DNA of 64,000 nucleotides, taken from the NCBI GenBank assembly GCA_018894105.1, contig CM032131.1, forward strand, positions 21,867,578 to 21,931,577. Direction: 5' to 3'. The number at the start of each line of letters is the position of its first letter. Position 1 is the stretch's first letter. The notes beneath the pieces are model-generated. The model worked only from the letters and a program-made list of their open reading frames with translations, was not told the DNA's origin and made no database searches. A program made the translations under genes and the position numbers. Source of the stretch: Jacaranda mimosifolia (Eukaryota > Streptophyta > Magnoliopsida > Lamiales > Bignoniaceae). This document shows, piece after piece, positions 23,200 to 48,026 of this stretch.

Positions 23200-24443
23200 T
23201 ACAAGGTATAATCTCCGTTTATTGGGTGCCAATATTATGCTTAGTATGTGTGAGCCCTAGGTTAATATACAAATAATTGTCTTGTAATTATTTTAATTAA
23301 TTAAATTTTTTCAATTGGCCACTTAAGAATTAATAATCATTAATTCAAGAGTATATGCACCTCATGGTTGGTGTTTTTAACCCATGAGGCCTAATCAAAT
23401 TGCGCAGTAACATAATGAACCTTCAGTTTTGTGAGTACCATGCCAATGCAATCCTCCTGACCACCAATCTCCTAATTGTGGCAAGGATTCGGGGATAAGG
23501 CCTCCTATAGGCTTCAATAACTATGCATCCATTCCCGATAAATTAATTCATTTGTGATATTATCTTTAATCGTACTTAAACTGTTACCTACTTCAATCAA
23601 GAATTTTCTTGGATGAATTATCAAGGAACAAATAGGGGATAACCCATTCTACTAGATGGGTGGATAGATCCTCTCTTCATCTACATAAACCTCTATACAT
23701 AAGTAATTGCATCCCCTACAAATTAAATGGCCCTATACAGATCTTAAAAAACCATAGCAAACGCATCATAACACAAGGATACACCAGGCATCCAATGGGA
23801 CTTCAAGTCAAAGAAAGTTATTGCACTATTACAAGTATGACAATATCCAAAGTCAAATTATATATGATCAGAATCACAGTGGAATTATTTAGTGAACTTG
23901 TTCTCCAATAAACATCCATGAGTCTATACTAGTGTCACAAACTAATGCTGTGAAATAAGGTATCCTCCAACAATTGGAGCATGAATATGCAAGTCTTGGT
24001 AAATCAATCGATGTCTTATCTTAAAAAATCCTATACAAAATCATGATTTAGTATCGTCATTTCTATGCGCAACTTTATCCCTATGTAATAAGTGATATTA
24101 AGGGTTTCAATTAAATGCATAATGAACATAAAATAAAGATAGCCAATAAATAGTTATATTAAATTCAATAGAAAATTTTAAGTAAGATTAGTTTTCTCGC
24201 CAATCTTATTAGTTTGCCGACCTCTACTCTTAACATCAAGCCATTGAAGTCTGTGCAAAAACAGTAAATGTGGAAAGCATGGTGAAGATCATTTTATGCT
24301 CGACATACATGCCTCTTAATGGTTTTGAATCAAATTTTCATTTTAATTATGTTAAGATTGTTCAGAAAACCTTAAAAATTAGTGGGAGTGTTATTTGACT
24401 TGGTATTATATATTTACACATGATATGCATGGGTGTATATCTG

Positions 24444-24445
<2 letters not shown>

Positions 24446-24492
<47 letters not shown>

Positions 24493-24493
24493 A
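24446..24493. repeat. (CT)n(CA)n compound microsatellite
   Basis: About fifteen CT units run directly into about nine CA units. Confidence 0.95.
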
Positions 24494-25714
24494 ACAATTT
24501 CAACCACTGTAGGGGATTTTTCAAATTGGTATGATTTTAACTTATGATAACTTGTCATAATAGGGAGAATGATGAGCAGCACTCAGATGAAAAATAAAAT
24601 GAAGTAAAGGCTCCAAAATGCTATCTACCACCATCAAATTTGGCCTCATGTTGTTGCCAAACACGCTGCAAATATTAGAAACCGCTTGCCTTTCAATCAA
24701 ATATTTTGTCTCACTATGTGTACAAACCATACTTGTTTATGCTGTTATCAAGAAATATCTCAAACTTCCGGTCTCCGGATTAGAACCTCTAGTGAAAAAT
24801 CAGATTATAATACCTGAATGATGTATTGTGGCGTTATATTACCGTATAACTCAATTTGTTTTCATGTTAATATCCATTACTTAGGGATATTCGGCATCAA
24901 GTTAATAATATGACATTGATTCTTCTCGTTTGTGTTTATTATGTGGTTGGTTCATCTTTGTATTGTATTATGTCATGATACAGTTTCTTTCTATTCATGC
25001 ATACGTGTGGGGATAAATGTCTGTAATCCGTTTGTTCTACTTTATCAATAGATGTATTATTAATTGTTTTGGATGTGAATACAGCAAGAGCAAGAGATTG
25101 AATTGGCTCTCTCCAGTCCAGTGATACACGGGATTATGAGTCTCTTCAGTCAGTGGTCATATCAACACCATTGATTCCGTCAATCACTTTGAAGCTGCTC
25201 AATATTTGAAGTCCCGCCCCACAAATTTTGTAGCCCTCGTCTCCGCTCTCCAACTCCAACGGACCCAATCCATCCACAACGGATCCTTTTGGTTTCTGCA
25301 TTATTTCAGCTTGCCATGATTGCTGCAAATGCACCACGGTTTCTATAGAGATTATGATTTCTGGTTGCAGAGCGAGTACCCCATAGCCATTTGAATTTGC
25401 CATTTTACTCTGAAAAGAGAAACCTCCTGCCTCCTGCTACACTTGAAAGCTTACCACCAATGAGATTTAACATAAGAACTTGGTATGGAAAATATTATAT
25501 TTTCTTTCTGATAAATGAAGATGAAACATAAACTTGTATTCCTCATCTATTGTTGGTAAGATGCAACATAAATGTCATATGGAATGACTATATACAGCTG
25601 AGACACTTACTAGCAAGATTGCATCCCAATCCGTCCATTACTCTCTGGAAAGGAAGAATTCAAATGCTTCCCCCCTATACTTATTCTGAATGAGACTCAA
25701 TGGAATAAGAACAA

Positions 25715-38250
<12,536 letters not shown>

Positions 38251-41167
38251 TTCTGACTGAGCCAAACTTACGTAGTATAATAAGCTATTCTTTTTTAATC
38301 AGCGTTTGGTAGAGCAGCGGGGAATAACGAAGCACATCAAAGGCGTAAGCGGAAAAGCAGATTTCGGGATATGAAGAAAGAGAAGAGAGGAAAACTGTTT
38401 GAACTAATTTGCAGTGCGCGAAAAAGTGAATTTTGGTTAGGAAGATAGAAGAAGTTTGGTTTGAAGTTCAAACTTCAAACAATTCTTTAAACATGTAAGG
38501 GTAAAAACAATTATATTGTTCATAGCTAAAAGAAAGGAAGTGAAAATAGTGTCTATGTTTAGGTTTTTAAAAAAAAAAATCAATTTCTTTTCTACAAATG
38601 GTAAAAAATAATTTAAAAATATTGGAAAATCAAAAATATTTTTGCTAGATTTCTTCTGCGTTGTAATAGGAGAATAATGGGTATTGGAGACTATTTCAAG
38701 AGTGATAATAGCCACATATATTAATATAATTGATATTAGATTTCTCAATTAATAATTACTGCATAAGCAACCAATTGCATGCTATTAATTGATGCTAGCA
38801 TCACTAAAAAGACCATTTTGGGTTTGGGTAGAAATTGGATTTGCTAAGGCAACTCATGTGATGTTCAAAGTTGGAATTTTTAGTGTATGTAAATATAAAA
38901 AGAGTAGTAATAATATTTAAAGTAGTTATTGAAATTAATTATTTTCATATATTTCTAATAAATATGTGACGATTACTTTGAACCAATATATGTTTACACA
39001 TTAATGGCAATATATCTAAATATTCGTGAAATTTAGAGAGTATTTGGCTAAACTTATTTAAAAAATCTTATAAATCCCTATATCTGATAAATATTTTTAG
39101 AACTTATAAAATGCTAAATTTTTTTAAAAAATAAGTTTTTAAAATGTTTGAATAAAATAACATCTTAAAATTTATAAGATGTTAGTAGTGGCAATTTTAT
39201 AATTAATATGATTAAAATTAAGAAAAGTTATTAAAATATTCAAAATAAATGAGGAACCTCTGGCTGTTTAAAAAAGAAATTATAAGTCCTAATATTTTAT
39301 TTTATGAGCTTAAAAACTCTTTTTAAAAAAAAAATTATCAAACACTTTTTGACATTTTATAAACTCTCAAACATGTTGTAAAATATTTTGACAAATTTAT
39401 AAACTCATCCAACCACCCTCTAAATAAGATGGGTTGACTTGGAAATTTGGAGATTCAACTTAGGAAATTTTCCTCAAGAATTTTAGGAAAAATTCCTATA
39501 TATGACAATCTCAAATCTCGTAGCAGAATTTGTAGTCAAATAGGTGGGAAGTTAAAAATCACGGAAGAAAATTCTGCCAATATTTGATCTTAAACTATAC
39601 AACTTACTATACTATACCGTTTTTTTCTCTCAATAGTAATACCAACTCTAATAATATTAATATCCTACAACATAATTTAATTAATAAATAATTAAATGTA
39701 TTAAAAAATCTAATCAACAGTAAAAGATTTTCTTAAAAGTGGAGTTATGACTTATTCCATTAGGGAGGAGGGGTGGATGCTAACCAAAAAGCGTTTGAAT
39801 ATATAATCAAATTTTGACTCGTTAACCTTCCAAAACAATAACAATAGATGCTCAATTTCTGGTCACCTTGACTTCACATATTGAATACGTGTGGGGGTAA
39901 GGTGTGGCGTGGTGGAATGCGGCCACTCAACCAGAATTGTTCAAATTTAGGATAAAACTTGAAGAAGCGAAGCGATGGTTGTGCCAGACTGCGTAAACCA
40001 CGTGAGGTAATACTCTATGGATCACGCATCACGCGCTGCCCCTAACACGCTACAGCCCACTCTGTATGATGCAACCAAACGATAAACGATTTCGTTTGGC
40101 TCCCAAGTCCTACCCTTGCACTCCATTTATTTTTGGGGAAAGTCAATACTAGTAAATAAAATTAGACTAGTGCAAAAATCGAACCCAGTTTTTCATATTG
40201 TTGAGCAAAACCTAACTCGTTCATTTATTTCTTTTTCCTTTTAATTGTTGGCATATTTAATTTTATTTATTTATTTTTTTGCTAAATGTACAAACCTCCA
40301 AGATTAAAGTACAATTTCAAAGGCTAAAAATTTAAAACACTCAAACAAATCTACAAAATAAAAACTTTAAATCAAACCTAATATTGCAATTTCCAAATCC
40401 AACTAGAAGATAAAAATCCTTAGTCCCTTATCTAATCCATAGACTATTGAGACTCTTCCAAATAATTTAACATATGATATTAAACAATATAATTTAGATT
40501 ATTTATGTTTTATATTTAGTATTTTATTAATTTTTAAATAATATATACAATATTCTTATTAAAAAAATAATATATAATATACAATATATATTATGCAATT
40601 ATAATATTATGATTCAATTACAATTCAGTGACAGTCCAACCAATTATTGAACCAATGCACTGTGAACTAATAAATTTTTCAATTTAGTAAACAATTCAAT
40701 TTTTTGAATATTGCCTAACTCAAGACAAACAATTTAATGAAAGCAACTTCCATGCATATCACATTTAAGGTAAATCAAAAATTTCCAATCAGCTTATTAT
40801 TTTGCAATCATATTCTTACAAGGAATCAATTCGAACCCAAGACAATCAAGTTCTATTGTATTTCAACTTGAATCTCTAGAAAAGCTCCGCCAACGACCTG
40901 ATGGAGGTGGGTATTGATTTCCTGCACAAAAGAAAAGAAATAGCAGGTCAACATCACAAATTCAAGATTATGCAACCAAACATTAAACCAATTATCACTC
41001 CAAATGCTACACCCTTCTATCATTCGAATTGTTTTCAGATTGTATATTTCTTGTAAGCCCAAAAAATTGCCATCAAACACAGTTGCTGCAGATCATGTTT
41101 TGAGAGAAATTCCCGCACCTTTTTAAGCACCATAAGATTAACTGGATGAGGTTTGCCAAGGTGCAAG
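38251..41167. other. intergenic region between kinase 5' end and Claspin-like 3' end
   Basis: Holds the kinase leader and promoter just right of 38250; no firm TATA box could be assigned. The rest is AT-rich and includes a MITE-like element at 39036-39420. No further gene is visible. Confidence 0.5.
39036..39420. mobile_element. MITE-like inverted-repeat element
   Basis: About 385 bp. The left end, GAGAGTATTTGGCTAAAC, pairs with the right end read inward, GAGGGTGGTTGGATGAGT. The interior is made of AAACTTATAAA-type words common in short hAT- or PIF-type plant MITEs. The flanks are TTA and TAA, not identical, so the superfamily is unresolved. Confidence 0.55.
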
Positions 41168-44100
41168 TTAGCTCCTTCCTTCGATCTTCATTGGCTTTTT
41201 TGGAAGCTTAAAAGCAAATATGTTCTTTGTGAGATCTATTGCACTGTCATTCTTACAGACTGTGGATTGTGATGACGATCGCCTCAAAATCTCAAGCAAT
41301 GAAGTCCTCGATGCTGTTCCTGCAGCAGCATCTCTGGTTTGGCTGAGAAATTTGGTCTGTGAGTTGCTATATTTAGCAGTAGGCCTGGTTAGTCGAGTTT
41401 CTCGAGAGACCTGCATGTTAAGAGAAATGTGGGATCTCTTACTCATAGTGGACTGTGGTACAAGATCAAGGTTATGCTTGCCTATAAAACCAAGAAAGTA
41501 GAACGGGACTTCAAGTGGCGGTACAAAAATATGACATCATAATTGAAGTTTTAGTCAAATAAAGAATAGTAACTAATACAGTCTGATGTACCTTATCATT
41601 CAGTCCAGTACAGCACCTACAAACTGATATGTGTCGACTTTGATACAATTAATAGTGTTCATGCGAAAAATACTTACTGTATCTGAAGAGTCCTCTGACA
41701 TGGATATGGAAGTCCGGGTATTACTATCGTCCCTTCCAAAAATAAAAGATCGAACTGTTCCCAACCCTTGCTTATGAGATGATGTAATGGGATGGTTTGA
41801 TACTCGTCCAAGGAAAGATGACTGCAATTAACCCAAAAAAAAAAAAATACTTAAATTTTTCTCGTGCCCCAGATGTAGCAGTGACATGCTCCAGCAAGAC
41901 CCTTCTCGTAAGTATGTTCTTACTGAGAAAAGAAATACTTTACAAAAAATGGCATGCAAAGGGAAATTGCTGAGTGGACCAATTATTCATATTATTTCAG
42001 ATCAGCAGTGGAATTGAGAGAACACCAAGCAAATCAAACTAAACAACAATTTTCTTTAGAGGTCTGGCAAATGGACCTTTCATACTCAAGAATACAACAC
42101 TATGAAGTAAATCACATTACAGCAACCACTCTTTGTCACTGAAAATAAATTTATGAACAAGCTGCTATGCAGATAAAGGATGGCAGATAAAAATTGCACT
42201 TCCATTAGCGAACAAACAAAAATGACAACACAAAGATATATTACTCATTTGCATGCCAATTCAGAATAAATTACCTTTGAAGAATTCTTGTCATTTCCCC
42301 CTTTAAGCACTGAATCAAAGAATGCTGCAAATTATAACTGAAAAATAAGGGACAAGATAGAAAAAAAACATAAAGAACACCAATAGAAGAGCTCATCTTA
42401 CACAATGCCTTTGGTTTTCTCTTATTGTCAGAGACAATATTCAGCTTCTTAATAAGACCAAAGACTTCTCTGGAACTTTCGTCATCAGCTAGTGACACCA
42501 CTGTTGCCTGCTCTTCCTGTACAAGTCAATAAAGTTTAGCAATTGTTCAACAAATTAGAGCAAGGCCAACTCAAGCAATAAAAACTTCAATAGAAATAAA
42601 GTAAGCAGATTATTTATGTTATGTGAGGTGCTTGAATAATGTAATTGCTGATCACCAGATTAAACACTATACTTAATGAAACTCACCTTTCTGATGAGGA
42701 CGCGCTCTGCATGCCTCCTCTGTGTGTCGTCATCATCATCTGATAAATAAGCATCTTCTTTGTCAGCAAACAACTGTAGAATTATTTGCTTGGCCTTTCT
42801 AGTATTTACTCTGGCAGAATTCTGTGGCAGAGACTCTTCTTTGGCTTCATCATCAAATTCTTCATCATCCTCATCAGTTTCAGGTTCCTTCTCTTGCAAA
42901 AATGTGTCTCTGAGTCCCGAACCACATTTCAATCTCTGCATAAGATTATCAGTTCCTGCTGCATCTTGTTGCTCAAGCCACTTCTGATGAAGTTCATTGC
43001 GCCTTTCAGTATCAATGGGTCTTTCTTCATACTCAGTTGCTATCATATCATTAAGTTCCTCAAAATCTTCAATATCCTCATCTTCTTCATTTTCTTGGAA
43101 GCGATTTAGATCATTATCACTATCATCTTCTTCCTCAGCTTCATCATCAATGAAATCCTTTAGAGGATCACCTTTTGGAGAAGAGATACCATCAGCAATT
43201 TCAGGAGGATGAGGATCAACATTCTCCTTTTCATTGTCCTCTTCTTCCGAAGAACTGGAAAATTTAAGGGGGGTTTCATTTTACATTGTCAAACAAAGAT
43301 CAGTTCTTCAAAACTAATATCAGCATCAAAATTATTGGGTTGACCAAGAGAAGATGCTAACACAGAAACATGTATTGCCTGAGAAATATAGACCAACTAT
43401 ACATGATAAATTATAGACAGCAGCAGACGAGTAGTTTACTAGACCCAAAGTCTCAAGCATGCAATGGATAAGCGAAGTCCCAAAAAACACTTACCTATCA
43501 TCTACAGGAGCAGAATCAAACTTCAGGTCCATAGCAAGTAAAGATGGAGCAAAATTTTCTTCCAGAGGACTATTTAGCTGTTCATCATTCTGTTCAGCTG
43601 TAGCGCCAATCGGTTCTGAGTCATCAAAAAGATCCTGTGGATATCAACTTGGTAAGCAATGTAAACCTATGGAACAATAATACCAGTAGATATCACCATC
43701 TTTCTTCAAAAAATATCATTTTTAAGGTAACCTGAGTATCATGAACTGGTGCTCGAAATGCAGGTGTAGGCTCTTCATCCGGTGACTGCAGCAAAATTGG
43801 TAGGAGTAATTACTTATTCAACAAATAATTTAATTTCCAAGAGTTAGATGATTCCCAAGAATATTTTCTAACTTGAGCAAAGGAAAATTAGCACCACAAG
43901 CATTTTGAAATGTAAGAATAAAAATCTCAATAAAGAACATAACAAGACATTACACAATATACAGACCACTTCATTTTGATCAGTTTCATGAATTGTCTGT
44001 TTAGCAGAATCTTGGCATTCATCTGGGTTTGAAGCAGCTAAAATACTCTCTCCATCCAAAGGAGAAACTACCTCCTTTTCCACTATTATTGCCACGCTTT

Positions 44101-45261
44101 CTTCTCCCCTCTTTTCAGCAGAAACATCAAGGTCCATCAGTTTGTCTCTAGGACTGTTTGCCCCATAACCATAATTCCTGTCATTTACAACCATAGATCT
44201 GCCACCAACAAACAATATATATATATATATATATATGTAAGTTCATGACACCTAATCACATATTCAGGGATGTAAACACAAACACAACAGAAGATAGCAA
44301 TCTACCCACTTTCTTGAAATTTCAAGCTTTCGCTTCCGAATTTTGTCTAGAACTGATGATATGGGTTTCTGCACCACTGGCATGGGTTTAAATGATGCAT
44401 CTCTAGTTTCTAATCAGCCAAACATTAACAAAAAACACTTTAAGAAGTGCACAAAAAGGTACTTATAAATTAAAACACTAACACAACTGAAAAATACTAA
44501 AAGTGAATAATAAACCTCGTAATAGTCTCTGAGATTCAGCATGAAGTTCCTTTAGGTAAGCTTTTCTTTCCTGTAAACCCCCAAAACAGCAGATCAAAAT
44601 TCAATCAAAAGCTGACTGCCATAACCGCATTAAGAACAAGAATTAATTATAACTAACAAATTGAAAGAAGAACAATAAATATTGATACCTTCTCCTCCCT
44701 CCTTTTATTAGAAACCCGCACATTGCTCTTGGACTCATCACCACTATCACTCTTAACTCTCTTTTTCTTCTTCTTCTTCTTGTCTTCGTTTTCCACAAAC
44801 AAAGCCTCTTCGCTTATCCTTACCTTCTCCTTCTTTTCCGGCTCAAAACCCTCACTATCTTCTCCAGTTGTCCTTCCATCAACTCCACCCACCACATCAC
44901 CATCAAACTCCAAAACCCTCTTAGCTTTCTTAACCTCTTTATCTGACCCACATTCCATTATATCCTCGTTCTCCATTTTATCCTCATTATCAAAGCCTTG
45001 AGACAGTGATTCTTGAGATAAATTTGTCTCTTCAGTCGAAGTTGAGTCTTTAAAATCTGGGATTTCCGAACCATTCTCCAAAGCTTCCAATTTCGCGAAA
45101 TCAACGTGGGGAAACAACAGCGGGTCATCAACAGATTCGGGCAACGGATCCTTTGAGGGTTTTGAATTGGATTTCTTCAAACGCTTGAGCCGCCGATAGT
45201 GGACTTGCGGCGATGGCTCCTCTGGAGGTGAGAATAACTGATAATCGTCGTCGCTATCCAT
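41168..45261 (-). CDS. Claspin/MRC1-like replication-checkpoint mediator
   Basis: Coding exons in transcript order: 45261-44689, 44570-44516, 44409-44310, 44198-43967, 43785-43732, 43634-43495, 43254-42687, 42516-42402, 42324-42275, 41821-41678, 41410-41168. They join in phase to 2274 nt, 757 aa. The start ATG is followed by DSDDDYQLFSPPEE. The protein is highly acidic with a lysine run near residues 161-167. Residues about 400-575 match the MRC1-like region (FEELNDMIATEYEERP, then LFADKEDAYLSDDDDD and HAERVLIRK). Late motifs RSFIFGRDDSN and FKLPKKPMKIEG are typical of plant homologues. Claspin/Mrc1 stabilises replication forks and passes the checkpoint signal to the effector kinase in animals and yeast; its plant role is less well known. 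The fourth exon's donor has two options three bases apart, and the last exon could start a little upstream. Confidence 0.8.
44214..44236. repeat. (TA)n microsatellite
   Basis: TA run in the third intron of the Claspin-like gene, a few bases upstream of the fourth exon's acceptor. Confidence 0.9.
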
Positions 45262-45541
45262 TTCGGTGATCTTCAATCTACGGTGCGAATCCGAGGAAGA
45301 GATTAGAGATCAATTAGATGTAGATCTGAAGTGAGTTGACAAATTGAGATAAAAAAGGGGGATGGGGTTTTAGGCGGCAAATTGTTCAAATTTTGAGGAA
45401 AAAGCGGAATGTTTTACCGCGAAGAGTTTTCATGAATTCTGCCTTTTATTCATGATGAATTACGAAGACGACACACTTTTTAGGTGGCTTTCAATTTGGC
45501 CCCCTTGATTTTATTGTAATTCATTTTCTCCCCTATTGTTC

Positions 45542-46247
45542 TAATAAGAGTGTCAAAATAAATCCAATCCGATAACCCAATAATGACCCACCTGAAGGGG
45601 GCCAAAAAAAAGAAAAAAAAGGATTTGATGTTTTCGAGTTTGGATTAAATTAAGTCGGACCCAAAAATAACCGAAGAATAAAAAATAAGATAGAATTGAT
45701 TTCATATCAACCCACCTAACCTTTTAAAAAAAAAAAAAAAAGATGGCCCAATAACCCAATAAACCATACCCAACCCACTTGAAAATTTTTGACTAATTAA
45801 AATAAAATTTAATTAATATATCCAAAAATCAAAATTTTGAAAATTCAATTACTGAACATCGGTTTGTTATTTTTTATATTCAAAGTACTCATGGGCATGG
45901 TAAGTTTTAAAGTTATTATGTTTTTTAGACTTTAATGATTATGCCAAATTTTAGATTTTATTGTAGATCAAAATTATTATAATATTAAATTTTATAAATA
46001 TAAAAATAAAATAAATAGATTAGGTTGGGTCAGTTTTATCAGGTTTGAATGGGTTGGGTCAAGTTTATCAGATTATTGGGTGACCTGACTAAAAATCAAG
46101 TCAACCTGAATCTGACACGATCTTTTGTGGATCAAGTTAAAATTGAACCTTTGGGTTTAACATCATATTGGATTGGGTTTGAGTTTTATATTTTTATATT
46201 ATACCTCTACTTCAACTCAACCCAAATCCACTCAACCCACCCCCTAA
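45542..46247. mobile_element. possible hAT-like non-autonomous element
   Basis: The left side carries CCCAATAATGACCCACC and the right side GGGTTGGGTCAG, with several CCAACCC / GGGTTGGG words in opposite orientations and an AT-rich centre. Such ends are common in short hAT-derived plant elements. Exact ends and target duplication were not found. Confidence 0.4.
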
Positions 46248-47121
46248 ATAACTAGCAATCAACTCCCTTGGCCATTCCCGAAAGCTTTTTTAAATCAAAG
46301 GGGAAGTTTATTTTCTGTGGCCATGTTTAATATCGTCTAATAGCTAGAATTGAGTTTGGTTATATATGCTAATAAGTTGTTCGATAAGTGAGATGGGCAA
46401 TGCGGCCGGCCTGCAATACTGCCCTTAATATACGTGAGTAATTTTTCAATTATACCCTCTTTTTTTAAAGAGTAAAATAGTCATTCAAAAATTAATACGT
46501 TGTATCAAATACATCATAACAGATCATCTGAGATTTGTGTGGTGGTTTATGTATATCACAATTTCAACTATCAAATATGATAATAAATTATCGAATCTCT
46601 CCTTATTACCCACTATTATAATAGCTTCTATTTCCCAAATTCTATATCAAACATGACTCTTAGCGACGGACAAAAATGGGACAGCTTCAAGAATGAGAAC
46701 AAATTTACTTTCGGGTGGTAATTAAAATTAAAAAAAGATTGTGGATAAAAATATCATATTTTGATAAACTGAATGAAAACAATGATAAAAAAATTATGAA
46801 TGACCTCTTATTTAGATGAAAAAAGTTGATTGATGCATTGGTTACTTATTGCAAAACAATGTCCAATTATTGATCATGAAGTACATTAATTAGCAAATTA
46901 CATACCAAGTTGGTTCAAACCCCCCATTGCACTGCATCGCATTCTATAGAAAAATAAAAGAAATATTTACTAACAATTGGTATCAAGTGTTCATCACTTC
47001 AATACTTAATAATATGGTTTTTTGAGTTGGAAGTGAATTTCTTACCATTAATAATAGATATTCACAATTAAGTAGCTTTCGTACCAATGATACGAGTCTC
47101 ACACACAAAATGTGAAATTAA

Positions 47122-47426
47122 GAGCCTGTTAAGTTTCATTTTCAAAGCTCATTTTTCACATTTTTTACTATTCTAAAAATGAAACACATCATTTTTTACA
47201 TATTTTCACACATCATTTTTATTTTTATTTTCAAAACATATTTTTCAATAAAATATATATCTTCTCTCTCTATTTCATTGTTTATATTTCTATTCACCTA
47301 CAACCTACCAAAATCAACATAATAATTATTTTTCCAACAACCTATCCAAATACAAACTCATTTTTAACTTATTTCCACTAACTACTTTCCAACATTTTGA
47401 AAATGAAAATAAAACCAAACGAACCT
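47122..47426. mobile_element. Tourist-like MITE, family copy 3
   Basis: A 305-bp element flanked by TAA on both sides (47119-47121 and 47427-47429). The left end is GAGCCTGTTAAGTTTCATTT; the right end read inward is AGGTTCGTTTGGTTTTATTT. The interior shares the 'CACCTACAACCTACC' block with the copy at 14995. Confidence 0.83.
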
Positions 47427-48026
47427 TAAGAATTCGAGCTTAACAGATTCTTATTATGCACATATATATAAATAAAAAATAATATAAACTGATATTGACA
47501 ACATTGATAGTAGGACATTGTTTTATTTAGGTAATGGCATTCCTTTGCAAAGTTTAACCATATGCAGTTCTATCAATGACAAGCATGTATGAACGCATAT
47601 TCCTGATGAACCAAAAGTTGGGTTGAAACTTGGAACTTGAAACCACATACTCTCTTGGTAATGGACTGTTAAGCGTGGATAGAGTGAGTGCATTAGGACA
47701 TAGAATGATCCAGATGGAGATATCAAAGATTTCTGGTTCAGGCGCTTGAAAAGTTAGTCTTTACCGAATAACGCGGCACAATTAATCCACAAGTGAAGTG
47801 TCTTGACACAATTGGCACAAGTAGTAAAATGGAATTCATAAATGACATGTGAACCGATAGATTCAAGAGAATTACAATGGCTACAAGTTTGCTGTGAATT
47901 GTCAGCCAGCTCATCGAAAATTGAAACAGTATAAATGCCATGAATGGAGGCATAAAAATATGTTCTCTCCCTTACAAGATCTCTGTCATTGAACCCTTGG
48001 AGCACATAGACAGAGATTGACGGAAA

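Larger units (their letters stand above)
22372..25714. other. convergent intergenic region between SICKLE and the kinase
   Basis: Contains the 3' UTRs of both genes (ends not located). 23230-24400 carries pieces reminiscent of a decayed Copia LTR, including a purine tract AAATTAGTGGGAGTG near 24377 and a CCTCATGG...CCATGAGG hairpin near 23361-23390. A CT/CA microsatellite follows. A minus-strand 85-codon frame at 25146-25403 has no recognised motif and may be kinase 3' UTR. Confidence 0.45.
45262..48026. other. intergenic region between Claspin-like and OEP24 genes
   Basis: Starts with the Claspin-like leader and promoter. It contains a hAT-like inverted-repeat element (45542-46247) and a Tourist MITE (47122-47426). 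The part next to OEP24 (about 47500-48026) is presumably its 3' UTR and downstream DNA. A minus frame at 47754-48005 with two CxxC pairs is discussed in the findings. Confidence 0.5.

Noticed and set aside
25146..25403. 85-codon minus frame downstream of the kinase stop
   Set aside because: Probably kinase 3' UTR or spacer; no recognisable domain and no splice context.
42760..43212. Plus-strand serine-rich frames
   Set aside because: Antisense shadows of the acidic seventh exon of the Claspin-like gene.
44723..45001. Plus-strand Ser/Leu-rich frame
   Set aside because: Antisense shadow of the acidic, lysine-rich first exon of the Claspin-like gene.
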